This document shows, piece after piece, positions 20,571-30,383 of a stretch of 64,000 nt of DNA. The notes under the pieces were generated by a model. The model was given only the letters and a program-made list of their open reading frames with translations, did no database searches and was not told the origin of the DNA. The DNA comes from Symbiodinium natans (taxonomy: Eukaryota > Sar > Dinophyceae > Suessiales > Symbiodiniaceae), in assembly GCA_905221605.1 (NCBI GenBank), contig CAJNDS010002649.1:65001-129000 (forward strand). The letters run 5' to 3'. Every line of letters begins with the position of its first letter. The first letter of the stretch is position 1. A program made the position numbers and the translations under genes.

Positions 20571-22354
20571 CTTGGGAGGGCTTGAGGTGTGGATTAGGGT
20601 TGTGTGGTTTAGGGTTTAGGGTGTAGGGTTTAGGGTTTAGGGTGTAGGGTTTAGGGTTTAGGGTTTAGGGTTTAGGGTTTAGGGTTTAGGGTTTAGGGTT
20701 TACGGTTTAGGGTTTAGGGTTTAGGGTTTATCTTTTAGGGTTTAGGTTTTTTTTTTGCCACCCTCTAGGGCATAGGGGTTTGCAGCAGGTTTGATGGGTC
20801 TTCTGGTAGGGCTTATGGCCTTAGCGGGGGCTTGTTGGGCATACATGATATGCGTTGTGGTGTCAGTTTATATGTCTCCACCGCGGCGCGGGTTTAAAGC
20901 TTTCTCAATAGGGCCCACGGACTGTGATGTGAGGTGCAGGGAGCGGCGGGGCTTCGGACTGTTAAGGTTTACCCAAAACCCCAAGTATGTGCATCGAATT
21001 TGAGGAAACATGAAACATGGGTGTATAAAGCCAAGAATATGGGGAGGTTTCTCCTGCGGCAACCAAAAGGGCTTTGGGCTTCGAGGTGAGGTTTGGCTTA
21101 TTGCAGTACCTGGGTCAGCCAGGTGAATCGGCAGCCTAGCAGCACGCTCAACACTTGCACCTTTATATCCAATGCCTATATTCTCTCGCTGTCTCTCTCT
21201 CTCTCTCACACGCGTAGCCCCCCCGCCCCCAAAAAAAAAGGGAGCTGCCCCGAAGGGCGCGCACGATCTGCACTCTCTCTCTGTCTCTCTCTCTCTCTCT
21301 CTCTCCCTCCCTCCCCCTAAAACCGAAAACCTAAACCTCAACCCAGCACACACAAAAATGTACCATGCGGCCGTACACAGGTATCGACCTGAATTCATCC
21401 CCACCCGAAGGTAGGCCACAACAGTAGCCCGGGTGGCCCTCTCAACCGTCTTGAGGATGGCATGGATGACCGGCCTTGGGAGCTCAACCGGGGTTTGGGG
21501 TTTAGGGTTTAGGGTTTAGGGTTTAGGGCTTAGGGTTTAGGGTTTGGGGTCTATAGGGCTTAGGGTTTAGGGTTTGGCCCGGGCCGCGCCATACCACAGC
21601 GCCGCCAAAAACAGCCAAGGACCGCCGCCCGGGCCACGCCACAGGGTTTAGGGCTTAGGGCTCAGGGTTTAGGATTTGGGGTTTGGGGTTTAGGGTTTAG
21701 GGTTTAGGGTTTGGGGTTTAGGGCTTAGGGCGCTTCTGGGCATGTGTCAGTTTCCTGCCGCGCGGGTCAGCTTCGGGTATCTCGGGACTATGGGAGCTCT
21801 ACGGGAAGCATCTCCGGGTCCCTGAACAGTTCCGCCAAGCGCCCTTCCCTAAACCCTAAACCCTAAACCCTAAACCCTAAACCCTAAACCTCAAGGGGAG
21901 AATCTTGTGCAAGGAGCAACTCCTAGACCCCCAAAAGCGCACTACTGACTGCAAAAGCCCCAAACCCCTTTGGCAACCAGGACTGTGCAGCAAGCCCCAG
22001 ACCCCTAAACCCCTAAATGCCTAAACCCCTAACCCCTAACCCCTAAACCCTAAACCCTAAACCCTAAACCCTAAACCCTAAACCCTAAACCCTAAACCCT
22101 AAACCCTAAACCCTGCCTTAAACCCTAAACCCTTAAACCCTAAAGCCTCAACCCTCAACCCTAAGCCTAGCCGCCTGCATCGATCGATGATCTCTGACTG
22201 CTGGGCCGCCTGAGGGGGACAACGCACAAGGGTTTTAGGGTCTAGGGTTTAGGGTTTAGGGTTTGGGGTTTAGGGTTTAGGGTTTCGGGTTTAGGGTTTG
22301 GGGTTTAGGGTTTGGGGTTTGGGGTTTGGGGTTTCGGGTTTAGAGCTTTTCTAC

Positions 22355-22398
22355 CGCACGAACGCCGGCCTGCAGCTTGTTGTCCTCCGTAGCCGCAC
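22355..22398 (-). CDS. Short internal exon
   Basis: Reads AATEDNKLQAGVRA, acceptor TTTCAAG|, donor GCG|GTAGAAAAG. Confidence 0.55.
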
Positions 22399-22755
22399 CT
22401 TGAAACAAGAAGTTGGAAGATGCCTAAACCCAGAGGCCTAAATGATCCCTATAAAGGTTTCTACAAGGGGTACCGAATTCCCTCACCCTAGATGTTCCAC
22501 ATATATATATATATATATATATATCTCTCTCTCTCTCTCCCCTGAAGGGATTCTATAAAAGGTACCTAATTCCCTGATACTCGGGCGTCAGGAATGTCAG
22601 GGTTTGGGGGGTCTCCAGCAGCACATCCACGAACGCAGTAGATCGACAAGACGGTGCAGGATGTCGGTGTGGGGGAGATAGGGTTTAGGAGTTTGGAGTT
22701 TAGGGTTTAGGGTTTAGTGTGAGGGGTGAGGGGGTTTAGGGTTTTCGGGCGCAGC

Positions 22756-22802
22756 TTCATGACTTGAAGTTCCTCCACAAGAACGCAGTTCGAGGGGGAC
22801 TT
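22756..22802 (-). CDS. Short internal exon
   Basis: Reads KSPSNCVLVEELQVM, acceptor AGCATCTAG|, a possible GC donor after ATGAA. The 3' end is uncertain. Confidence 0.4.
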
Positions 22803-22954
22803 CTAGATGCTGCATGATTCCCAACCCTAAGCCCTAAGCCCTAAGCCCTAAGCCCTAAACCCTAAACCCTAAACCCTACACCCTTTTTTGCAGCCGGACT
22901 GAGACCCTACACCCTAAACCCTAAACCCTAAACCCTAAACCCTAAACCTAACAC

Positions 22955-23022
22955 CCCGTCAGGGCCTGTGCTTTCAATCTGGGCGTTGAGGTCCGTCAGA
23001 GCCAGCACACGCTTCTTGTCAC
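22955..23022 (-). CDS. Helical exon, possibly C-terminal docking-complex segment
   Basis: Reads DKKRVLALTDLNAQIESTGP and then DG, donor GGG|GTGTTAGG, acceptor GCAAAAG|. The spacing resembles the region of ODA1-family proteins that precedes their C-terminal conserved helix, but the match is weak. Confidence 0.55.
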
Positions 23023-23181
23023 CTTTTGCGCAGTGTGGAGGGCATCTCAACACCCCGAAACGCTGCTGGAAACCCACATTTGGGGTTTAGGGTTTTTTTT
23101 CCCACCTGTCTCGCATGCGTTTGCGGGGAAAAGGTCTGACAAGTACTAAGGCCCAAGTTAAGAGGACGAGGTTGCGGTAGG

Positions 23182-23328
23182 TTTTAGGGTTTAGGGTTTA
23201 GGGTTTAGGGTTTAGGTTTTAGGGTTTAGGGTTTAGGGTTTAGGGCTTAGGGTTTAGGGTTTAGGGTTTAGGGTTTAGGGTTTAGGGTTTAGGGTTTAGG
23301 GTTTAGGGTTTAGGGTTTAGGGTTTAGG
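23182..23328. repeat. Telomere-type array (TTTAGGG)n
   Basis: About 20 heptamers with two variant units. Confidence 0.95.
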
Positions 23329-23590
23329 GCCTTTTGCGGGCCCTCCTGGTACGAACCGTAGGCTTCAATCCTGATCAAACCCATGTCGAGGAATCGGGGC
23401 TTGAAAAACTAAAGCAGGAGCATCCTTTGCAAAGATCCCCCGTTGGTTCCCATCAATGCCAGACCGCATCCATCCAGGCCAAGGAAACCGTGAACCCCTA
23501 AACCCTAAACCCTAAACCCTAAACCCGAAACCCCGAAACCCGAAACCCGAAACCCTAAACCCTAAACCCTAAACTCCTAAACTCCTAAAC

Positions 23591-23646
23591 CGGAGCGCTC
23601 TCCGCTTCGAGCTCCTGCTGGTTCGCCAGCTGGTCCTGGTGCACGG
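23591..23646 (-). CDS. Coiled-coil exon ending on the telomere repeat
   Basis: Reads VHQDQLANQQELEAESAP and ends CCG|GTTTAGG, where the array begins. Acceptor CGAAG|. Probably a downstream part of the docking-complex gene. Confidence 0.55.
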
Positions 23647-23662
23647 CTTCGGGGGCGGTGCG

Positions 23663-23874
23663 GGTTTAGGGTTTAGGGTTTAGGGTTTAGGGTTTAGGGT
23701 TTAGGGTTTAGGGTTTAGGGTTTAGGGTTTAGGGTTTAGGGTTTAGGGTTTAGGGTTTAGGGTTTAGGGTTTAGGGTTTAGGGTTTAGGGTTTTAGGGTT
23801 TAGGGTTTAGGGTTTAGGGTTTAGGGTTTAGGGTTTAGGGTTTAGGGTTTAGGGTTTAGGGTTTAGGGTTTAGT
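23663..23874. repeat. Telomere-type array (TTTAGGG)n
   Basis: About 30 heptamers with one extra T. Forms the intron upstream of exon 23591-23646. Confidence 0.95.
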
Positions 23875-24278
23875 CGCTCACACTCGGGTTTAGGGTTTAG
23901 GGTTTGGGGTTTGGGGTTTGGGGTTTAGGGTTTAAGGATTGCGCAAGTTTACGGATTGAATGGTTCACATGCAGGAAAAGGCAACTGTGTATAAATACAT
24001 AAATAAAAATGTACATATGTATATACATATATATATAATTTGTATCTATATAGTCATTTCTCTGCGGTTCTCTACATTGGGGCCCCTTCTGGATCCCCCC
24101 CCCCCCCCCCACAAAAAAAAAAAAACAGCACCCTTAAAATGAGAATCCCAGAAGGGGGCCTAATTTAGAGAACTACCCATACACATACCTACTATTCCTC
24201 AAAAAAACATCTTCTGCCTTCTCAGGGCAAGATGGAGATTTTATCATCTTCCATTTCTGAGGGGGTTCTTAAACGAAC

Positions 24279-24343
24279 AGTACATCCCCCGATAACCCTA
24301 AACCCTAAACCGTAAACCCTAAACACGATAGTACATCCCCCGA
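24279..24343. repeat. Telomeric insertion with 14-bp flanking duplication
   Basis: AGTACATCCCCCGA at 24279-24292 and 24330-24343 flanks (CCCTAAA)n with one CCGTAAA unit. Confidence 0.85.
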
Positions 24344-24366
24344 GAAGTGAAGAAAAAACACCCATC

Positions 24367-24423
24367 CTTCAGCTGGCGGTTCTGCTTGTCCAGCGTCTCG
24401 ATCTCGCGGTTCAAAGCATTCAC
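24367..24423 (-). CDS. ODA docking-complex gene, coiled-coil exon
   Basis: Reads VNALNREIETLDKQNRQLK. Acceptor TCAGCAG|, GA donor AAG|GATGGG. It continues the family motif NFxLxxYVN-x-LNxEIE from exon 24746-24796 with no residue missing. That supports both the exon limits and the unusual donor. Confidence 0.8.
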
Positions 24424-24745
24424 CTGCTGATTGAACCTAAACCCTAAACCCTAACCCCTAAACCCTAAACCCTGAACCCTAAACCCTGAACCCTATACCC
24501 TAAACACTAAACCCTAAACCCGAGGCTTGCTGCCAGCGCTCCCTACTGTGTTCGGGTTTAGGGTTTTGGGCTCCCTTAAAGCCCTGAACCCCAAAAACCA
24601 CAAACCGAAACCCAGAAGACTTCATCATCAGTTTCAAACACCTGTATGTATGTATGTCTGTCTGTATGGGTGTTTATATGTGTACATTCGTACTGAACAA
24701 AACTGACCCCAAAAACGCCCTCTGAAACAAACATCGCCATGCGGC

Positions 24746-24796
24746 ATAGGTGAGCAGGCTGAAGTTTCGCTGCTCCAGCGCCACGAAGATCTTGAC
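24746..24796 (-). CDS. ODA docking-complex gene, NFSLLTY exon
   Basis: Seventeen codons, VKIFVALEQRNFSLLTY, acceptor CAGCCCCAG|, GC donor TAT|GCCGCATGG. Phase 0. Joins exon 25466-25516 upstream and 24367-24423 downstream to recreate the conserved family block. Confidence 0.82.
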
Positions 24797-25083
24797 CTGG
24801 GGCTGAGAGTTAGGGTTTAGGGTTTATTGTTTAGGGTTTAGGGTTTAGGGTTTAGGGTTCAGGGTTTAGGGTTTAGGGTTTAGGGTTTTTGCTTCGGGCG
24901 GCTTGGGGTCGAGCTCCAGAGCTCAGGGCTTAGAGCCCAGTGCGCTGTCCACCGAAAAAGAGCCCCGGACACTTGGCTTACTTGAGGCCTGCGGTGGAAG
25001 GGCCACCAGAGGCTCGGAGGCTTCTTGATTTGGGTTTAGGGTTTGGGGTTGAGGGTTGAGGGTTTAAGGTTGAAGGTGAGGCT

Positions 25084-25129
<46 letters not shown>

Positions 25130-25365
25130 GGTGTAGGGTCTTCCCTGCGCATTCGGCCAGGCCACCCCGTGTTGTTGCTCAGCTCTCTGTAGCAGATCGT
25201 ATGCGACCGGATGACCGGTGAAGGCAACCGAAACCCAACCCGAGAATACATAACCCAGGTTGGCCCCATAAACCCTCTGAAACAGATTCCTGAAGATGAT
25301 CCTCTTAAGCCCAGTAAGGGGAAAACCCTCTACCCCAAAGCCCTGAAACCCCTGAAACCCTGAAG

Positions 25366-25446
25366 CCGAAAATATCCCAAGGGCCTACCCAGGCTAACCC
25401 TAAACCCTAAACCCTGAACCCGAAAATATCCCAAGGGCCTACCCAG
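25366..25446. repeat. Telomeric insertion with 27-bp flanking duplication inside a family D element
   Basis: A 27-bp stretch (CGAAAATATCCCAAGGGCCT and its flanks) is present at 25366-25392 and again at 25420-25446. Between the copies is GCTAACCCTAAACCCTAAAC and CCTGAAC. It is the best preserved insertion scar in the window. Confidence 0.9.
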
Positions 25447-25465
25447 AATAACTTGGCTGGGGCGC

Positions 25466-25516
25466 AATCTCCTCAATATCAGAGATGCCCGTGGTCGACT
25501 TGATGGTGGCAAAGGC
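25466..25516 (-). CDS. ODA docking-complex gene, TTGISD exon
   Basis: AFATIKSTTGISDIEEI, acceptor GCAGAG|, GC donor ATT|GCGCCC. Phase 0. A longer reading to TCTGG|GTAGGCCC (family D donor) is also open. The GC donor is preferred because it restores the family sequence. Confidence 0.82.
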
Positions 25517-26168
25517 CTCTGCAGCGCTTTTGAGGTTCTGGGGTTTAGGGTTTGGGGTTTGGGGTTTAGGGGTTTAGGGTTTAGGGTTTCGGGTTTAGGG
25601 TTTAGGGTTTGGGGGTGAGATATGTCCACTGCCGCCACTGAACAGAAGCATCTCGCCAGACTTGAACCAAGCCTCCTCTTAATCCTCCCCCCCTTACTCC
25701 CTAATGCCCCCCCCCCCCCCGTTACTCCCCTAAATCCTAAACCCCAAACCCTTTCTTGAACCCAGGCTCTGCACTATAAAACCCTAAACCCTAAACCCTA
25801 AACCCAGTAGGCTTCTGAAGATTCTCGCCTAGTCGGGTGGCCAGTATGGTTGACTCAACCCTGCTACGACAAGTCGGTCACACCTGCAGCTGCTGACTTC
25901 TCGAAATCTGCTGGTCAAGGCATACGAACTTGAACTGATCAAAGACTCAAAGATGAGGTCATGGATACGCGTCATCCCCTAAACCCTGGCCCTAACCCCT
26001 TGATCCACGAAACCCCTAAACCCCTGAACCCCTCTACCCCCTAAACCCTTTTTGCATCCAGGTCTCTTGCAGCCAGCCGGGTAAACCCCTAAACCCTAAA
26101 ACCCTAACCACTAAACCCATAAAAACCCCTAAAACCCCCAAAAGCCTTACGTTCACCCAACCACCCGC

Positions 26169-26211
26169 CTGCTCGAAGACCTCGATATTCTTCTGATGCT
26201 GCCGGATATGC
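26169..26211 (-). CDS. ODA docking-complex gene, HIRQHQKN exon
   Basis: HIRQHQKNIEVFEQ after one base completing Arg. Acceptor CTCCTGCGAG|G, GC donor CAG|GCGGGTGG, a recurrent intron start (family P). Confidence 0.8.
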
Positions 26212-26941
26212 CTCGCAGGAGGGGACGCAGGTTGCTGCTGCCGTCAGGGTTTAGGGTTTAGGGTTTAGGGTTTAGGGTTTAGGGTTTAGGGTTTAGGGTT
26301 TAGGGCTTAGGGTGATTTGGTCGTTTCCGAAATTAGGGGGCACCGTATTGGGGTCCTTATTGTAGGGGAATCCAACTATTTGGAGGTTGACACTACAGAT
26401 TTCTGATCGTCGTAAACCCCATAAATCATTTAGGTTCTAGTTTGTTGTTGCTTTGGGGTTTAGGTTTGTCTTTAATGTATCATGGGTTCCCCCTACTACC
26501 CCCCCCCCCCCCCAGGTTCCCCCCAAAATGACGGCTTTTCAGGGAGAATTAAGCCTAATTAAGGTCTTTTAAGGGGGACCCCAGGGGGGTAGTTTAGACA
26601 GGGGTGGTAGGCAAACCCCTAAACCCTAAACCCGAAATCCTAAACCCTAAACCCTAAACCCTAAACCCATGAGTGTAGCTGTGATGCTTTTTGGTTGTTC
26701 GTGCCTCAAAGCCGAGACATCTGACCACGGTGGCATTTGAAGGGGCGTTGGCCTAGGCTTCTACTCCTTAGGGGCTGAATACCCTAGCCCAACAAGTAAA
26801 CCTTACACACATATACATACTTCTATATATATATATATATATACATATGTGTGTGTTTATATTTATACTGGGATTAATACAACCAAAAGGGTTAAAGGCT
26901 ACCTACCGTCCCTGAGATTCTTAGGTTTGCATTAGGGAGGC

Positions 26942-27024
26942 CTCCTCTGGATGGCATTTAAGAACGCCAGCTTCAGGATCCTCCGCATGACCAGCGTGGA
27001 GTTGAAGTTCTCCTCCTCATCGGC
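26942..27024 (-). CDS. ODA docking-complex gene, AFLNAIQR exon
   Basis: Reads ADEEENFNSTLVMRRILKLA and then FLNAIQR. Acceptor CGAAACAG|, GC donor AGGAG|GCCTCC. Phase 2 out joins 26169-26211 to give NAIQRRHIRQ. The previous docking-complex exon on this strand is 5 kb away at 32096-32152. Confidence 0.82.
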
Positions 27025-27564
27025 CTGTTTCGGGAAAAAGGCTAAACCCTAGACCCTAAACCCTAAATCCCTTAACCCTAGTTTCCCTACTACAGAGTAC
27101 CCTCCCTCTATACTACCGCCCCCCGGTTCCCGCCTTAAGTAGCCTGAAATAGGCTTAATTTATCTCTGAGTAGCCTTAAGTATGGGGGGGAACCTAGGGG
27201 GGTGTGGGGTAGTGTAGAGGGGAGTAGAAGGGGAGCCCATGATAGAAAGAGACAAGCCACATGGGAGTTTCTGAAGGGAAGGGGTACCTTCTAGGGGTCC
27301 TGATTATAAGGAATCCTACTATTTGGAGCCAATGGGAGTGTCCTGCTTTCGTAACCCCCTACATCTATGTAGGACAAAGGCAAGCTGGCGACTCTGAATT
27401 TCTTCGGCACTGATCTGTGGCCCATTGGCTCGCGGCGGAAGAATACACGCAAAGGATGGCACGTGGACCAACGAGCCTTTACGATATCCGTGATTCAAGA
27501 GACACCTGCAGTTGATTTAATCACTGCGGCTACGGGAGCTCCGAAAAGAAAGCTACATGTCTAC

Positions 27565-27891
27565 AGACACGAGCTTTGGATTCACCAAAGGCTTCAGCAA
27601 GTCATACTTCCGCGCCACCGACCAGAAGGCGTCTGTCTCATTCGGCAAGACGTGCACTGGGCAATGGTCGTAGGCATAGCAGAAGTGATCCCTTTCAGCG
27701 TTTCCTGATCTGGCGCACCCACAGGTCTCTGGGCAAAACCATGCCAGGGGCCGGTATCTATTGCCGCCCCGGCACCACTCGTTGCCGTTCATGTCCATGG
27801 GCATCCCCTGCAAGGCGATGCAGCCCGCATTTCGGGCAAAGGCGACAAAGTCCACGAGCGCCTGGAATTGAGCGTAGTGAATGCCAGTCTC
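27565..27891 (-). CDS. Polytopic membrane-protein gene, Cys-rich exon
   Basis: 109 codons beginning ETGIHYAQFQALVDFVAFAR. The segment GNEWCRGGNRYRPLAWFCPE followed by TCGCA has the CP-x-TCGC pattern common in dinoflagellate extracellular Cys-rich domains. Acceptor CTACCAAG| is the right end of a family A introner. Donor TCT|GTAGACATG, or a stop four codons later (TAG at 27553-27555). The plus-strand frame here is a shadow. Confidence 0.75.
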
Positions 27892-28006
27892 CTTGGTAGC
27901 CCGGAAACCATATTACAATAATAATACGAGCACTCTTTTGGGGGTTGGTTACTAAACCCTAAACCCTAATTCCTACACCCCAAACCCGAAACCCGAAACC
28001 CGAAAC

Positions 28007-28107
28007 CCGAAACCCTAAACCCTAAACCCTAAACCCTAAACCCTAAACCCTAAACCCTAAACCCTAAACCCTAAACCCTAAACCCTAAACCCTAAACCCT
28101 AAACCCT
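28007..28107. repeat. (CCCTAAA)n array replacing the left part of a family A introner
   Basis: About 15 units within the intron whose other end (27892-27950) is family A sequence, including a short run of CCCGAAA units at 27984-28014. Confidence 0.9.
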
Positions 28108-28198
28108 AACCCTAAATCCTAAACCCTAACCCCAAACCCGTTTTGTGCGCCAGGGCTCACTCAACCCCAAACCCTAAACCCTAAACCCCAAACCCATT

Positions 28199-28278
28199 GG
28201 GCCACCAAGTCTCATGGGAGATGTAGGTGATGTAGTTGTCCCAGAAGTGTCGCCAGCCAGGCCCTGGAGGTGCATCCT
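28199..28278 (-). CDS. Membrane-protein gene, Trp-rich exon
   Basis: Reads about GWRHFWDNYITYISHETWW after GCKDAPPGP. Acceptor GATGCAAG|. The donor near TGGCCCAATGGG is uncertain, so the limits are approximate. Confidence 0.6.
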
Positions 28279-28359
28279 TGCATCCCAAGTTATAGGGTTT
28301 AGGGTTTAAGGTTTAGGGTTTAGGGTTTAGGGTTTAGGGAAGGTGGTCCTTGCATCCCA
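28275..28359. repeat. Telomeric insertion with 13-bp flanking duplication
   Basis: TCCTTGCATCCCA at 28275-28287 and 28347-28359 flanks (TTTAGGG)n. The splice sites fall inside the duplicated sequence. Confidence 0.8.
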
Positions 28360-28426
28360 CGGTGAAATTTGGCACGTTGCCAAAGAGGGGACTTGTCGTG
28401 GACAGGCTGAATCCGTAGGCTTCTTG
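28349..28426 (-). CDS. Membrane-protein gene, exon before a telomeric insertion
   Basis: Reads KGIQEAYGFSLSTTSPLFGN and then VPNFTVGCK. GA donor GCAAG|GACC. The 13 bp TCCTTGCATCCCA (plus strand) recur on the other side of the telomeric intron, so the peptide GCKD is encoded twice but spliced once. Confidence 0.6.
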
Positions 28427-28929
28427 AATGCCTTTCTCCAATGACCAAGGCAAAAAAAACCCTAAACCCTAAACCCAAAAGGTTAAACTTTAGTATTCCT
28501 ACTAAATAAGGAAACCCAAAAAGTTTAAACTTCAACTACAGGCGAAGTGAGATGCAGGCATCGCGGCACCCGTGCGCGGGGGGCTTCAAGAGCGGAGATG
28601 AGAGGGGGTCCGTGCATCCGCATTCATCCGGGCAAGCGACTCGCAACCACCTCTCAGGGGCTGAATACCCTGGCCCAAAAAAAGATTACCCTTTATATAT
28701 ATATATATATATACTAGGAGTCTACAAACCGAAAAGGGTAAAGGTTACCTACCCCATCCAGAAGACCTTGCGGCAGAACTCACGTACTGCAAGAAGCTTG
28801 CCTTAGCTTTGGAGTAGACCCTGGAAAAAAATGTATATACTCAGAGGTATTAAGTAGCTAGAATCGGAGCCCAGAAACCACAACAAGTATTAAAGTGTAG
28901 TACCTCAAAGCCCAGCCGCTTCCTCGTTG

Positions 28930-29044
28930 CAGTAGGATTTTAGCTCCTGGCAGCTCTGCGAAGCTGGTTGGCCGACTTCAAAAGCTGCCGCGGCGATGAA
29001 GGGCGACTGATCCAAGAATGGATGTCTGAAGCACTGGTCGAAGC
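28930..29044 (-). CDS. Membrane-protein gene, Cys-containing exon
   Basis: Best frame reads FDQCFRHPFLDQSPFIAAAA, then FEVGQPASQSCQELKSYCNE. The acceptor is the end of the hybrid element (CTACGAAG|). The phase with exon 29156-29327 does not close with canonical sites, so that junction is unresolved. Confidence 0.5.
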
Positions 29045-29152
29045 CTTCGTAGCCCAGTAACCCTAAACCCTAAACCCCCTTCCTTTGGTTGGTTACTTTA
29101 TCATGGAGCCCAGAACCAAAAAGAGGGTAAAGGGTACCACTGGGCTGCCCAG
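29045..29152 (-). mobile_element. Family A introner carrying a telomeric insertion
   Basis: Left end CTTCGTAGCCCAG and right end CTGGGCTGCC are the family A inverted repeats. CCCTAAACCCTAAACCC sits next to the left end. It is an element plus a secondary telomeric insertion. Confidence 0.7.
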
Positions 29153-29155
29153 ACG

Positions 29156-29327
29156 CCGTACAGCCACTCGTCATAATTGAGAGGCATCCACCCCTGAAGG
29201 ACGCTGATGTGCCCATAATAGAAAGGAGCCACAAGGGGATTGGAAGAGACCCAGGACTGGTTTTTGGGAAAGGCGTACGCCATGGCCACGTCTTGCACGT
29301 ACGTCTGGTTGGCTTCCAAGTCCTTAC
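29156..29327 (-). CDS. Membrane-protein gene, extracellular exon
   Basis: Reads LEANQTYVQDVAMAYAFPKN, then QSWVSSNPLVAPFYYGHISV and LQGWMPLNYDEWLYGVW. Contains an N-glycosylation-type NQT. Upstream intron is a family B element ending GAAGTAAG|. Confidence 0.65.
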
Positions 29328-29571
29328 TTCTCCAATAACAAAGGGGGAAAACAGATTAAACTTTAATATTCCTACTAAATAAGGAAACCCAAAAAGGGTA
29401 AAGTTCAACTACAGGCCCTAAAATTGGGGTCAGATTCCCTTACTACTATAATTCATTAAGGTATATCATAAACTCTTTTAGGGTTCATTTCGTCCCCAAG
29501 AGTCAGAGTCGCCGGCGGCCGGTTCGGTCGGCGACATGGCGACGATGAGACGGTTCATGCCAACGGCAAAG

Positions 29572-29647
29572 GTGAGTTCTCCTCCACACCATCTAGGGTT
29601 TAGGGTTTAGGGTTTAGGGTTTAGCAGATGTGAGTTCTCCTCCACAC
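29572..29647. repeat. Telomeric insertion with 18-bp flanking duplication
   Basis: GTGAGTTCTCCTCCACAC at 29572-29589 and 29630-29647 flanks CATCTAGGG plus (TTTAGGG)n. Confidence 0.85.
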
Positions 29648-29676
29648 AACTGCGTCTTCACCGCGAGCATGTCATC
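29648..29676 (-). CDS. Membrane-protein gene, small exon
   Basis: Reads DDMLAVKTQ from the family A acceptor CTACCAAG|, donor TT|GTGTGGAGG. Phase 0 matches exon 29806-29977. Confidence 0.45.
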
Positions 29677-29801
29677 CTTGGTAGCCCAGCAACCACATTA
29701 TAACAAGAGCACCCTGTTTTGGGGTTGGTGACTTTTATAAGGAAGCCCATAACCCCCCCCCCCAAAAAAAAAAGGGAAAAGGGTGCCACTGGGCTACCAA
29801 G
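29677..29801 (-). mobile_element. Family A introner, intact copy
   Basis: Inverted repeats CTTGGTAGCCCAG and CTGGGCTACCAAG bound 125 bp with no open frame. Other copies: 50152-50267, 31619-31735, and hybrids at 29045 and 27892. The host intron starts at GATG on one side and exon DDM starts with GATG on the other, which looks like a target duplication. Confidence 0.85.
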
Positions 29802-29805
29802 CATC

Positions 29806-29977
29806 TCTGAGGGGTGACAAGAGCATGAAGTATGGCAGGAGAAGTCCGGCAAGAAGGACGCAGGCAAGAACCAGGTTCTCCACGCGAGGCCATCGACTGC
29901 TCTTCCTCATCATGACGGGAGGCAACCTTTGGATTTCCTGCTGGAGCTGTGTGGGCACAAAGGCGGAGAAGATGAAC
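29806..29977 (-). CDS. Membrane-protein gene, transmembrane exon
   Basis: Reads FIFSAFVPTQLQQEIQRLPP, then VENLVLACVLLAGLLLPYFM (one membrane helix) and LLSPLR. Acceptor GTAAG|G from a family B introner, GA donor AGA|GATGCTTGG. Phase closes with both neighbours. Confidence 0.75.
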
Positions 29978-30071
29978 CTTACTGCTGCAATAACCAAGGG
30001 GGGAAAAAGGTTAAACTTTAAGATTCCTACCAAGTAAGGAAACCCAAAAAGCTTAAAGTTCAACTAAAGGC
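29978..30071 (-). mobile_element. Family B introner
   Basis: Ends TTACTTCG and CAGTAAGG as inverted repeats, with CAACTWMAGGC and TTAAACTTTAAGATTCCTAC inside. Other copies: 49329-49419 (with full ends CTTACTTC and GAAGTAAG), 29325-29416, and a telomere hybrid at 28455-28550. Confidence 0.8.
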
Positions 30072-30175
30072 GAAGTAAGGAACTCATCCACGTGCAGCAC
30101 GGCCTCAAGCGCGACGGAGTTGAGCATCAGCTCAGTGATGGAGGTGGTGCGCGACAGCCACAAGGTTCCTGATAC
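30072..30175 (-). CDS. Membrane-protein gene, conserved helix exon
   Basis: Reads VSGTLWLSRTTSITELMLNS and then VALEAVLHVDEFLT. This is the stretch I most associate with the dinoflagellate-expanded membrane family. Acceptor GCCAAG|, GC donor CTTC|GCCTTTAG. Confidence 0.75.
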
Positions 30176-30383
30176 CTTGGCTGGCCCTTAAAAGACAAAG
30201 CCCTCTGACAAAACACATCCTGAAGAGGGCTTCGGGTTCAGGGTTCAGGGTTGAGGGTTTAGGAGTTTAACCCTAAACCCTAAACCCTAAACCCAAAAAA
30301 AGGAGAAAATATGAAAATGTCCCCAGGGCCGACCTAGATACCAAGAGTGCACAAGCCACTGTGGCCCGGCCCAGGCACACCTT

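Noticed and set aside
27463-27708. 81-residue plus-strand frame
   Set aside because: It is antisense to the Cys-rich exon 27565-27891, which has protein-like composition and an introner-derived acceptor.
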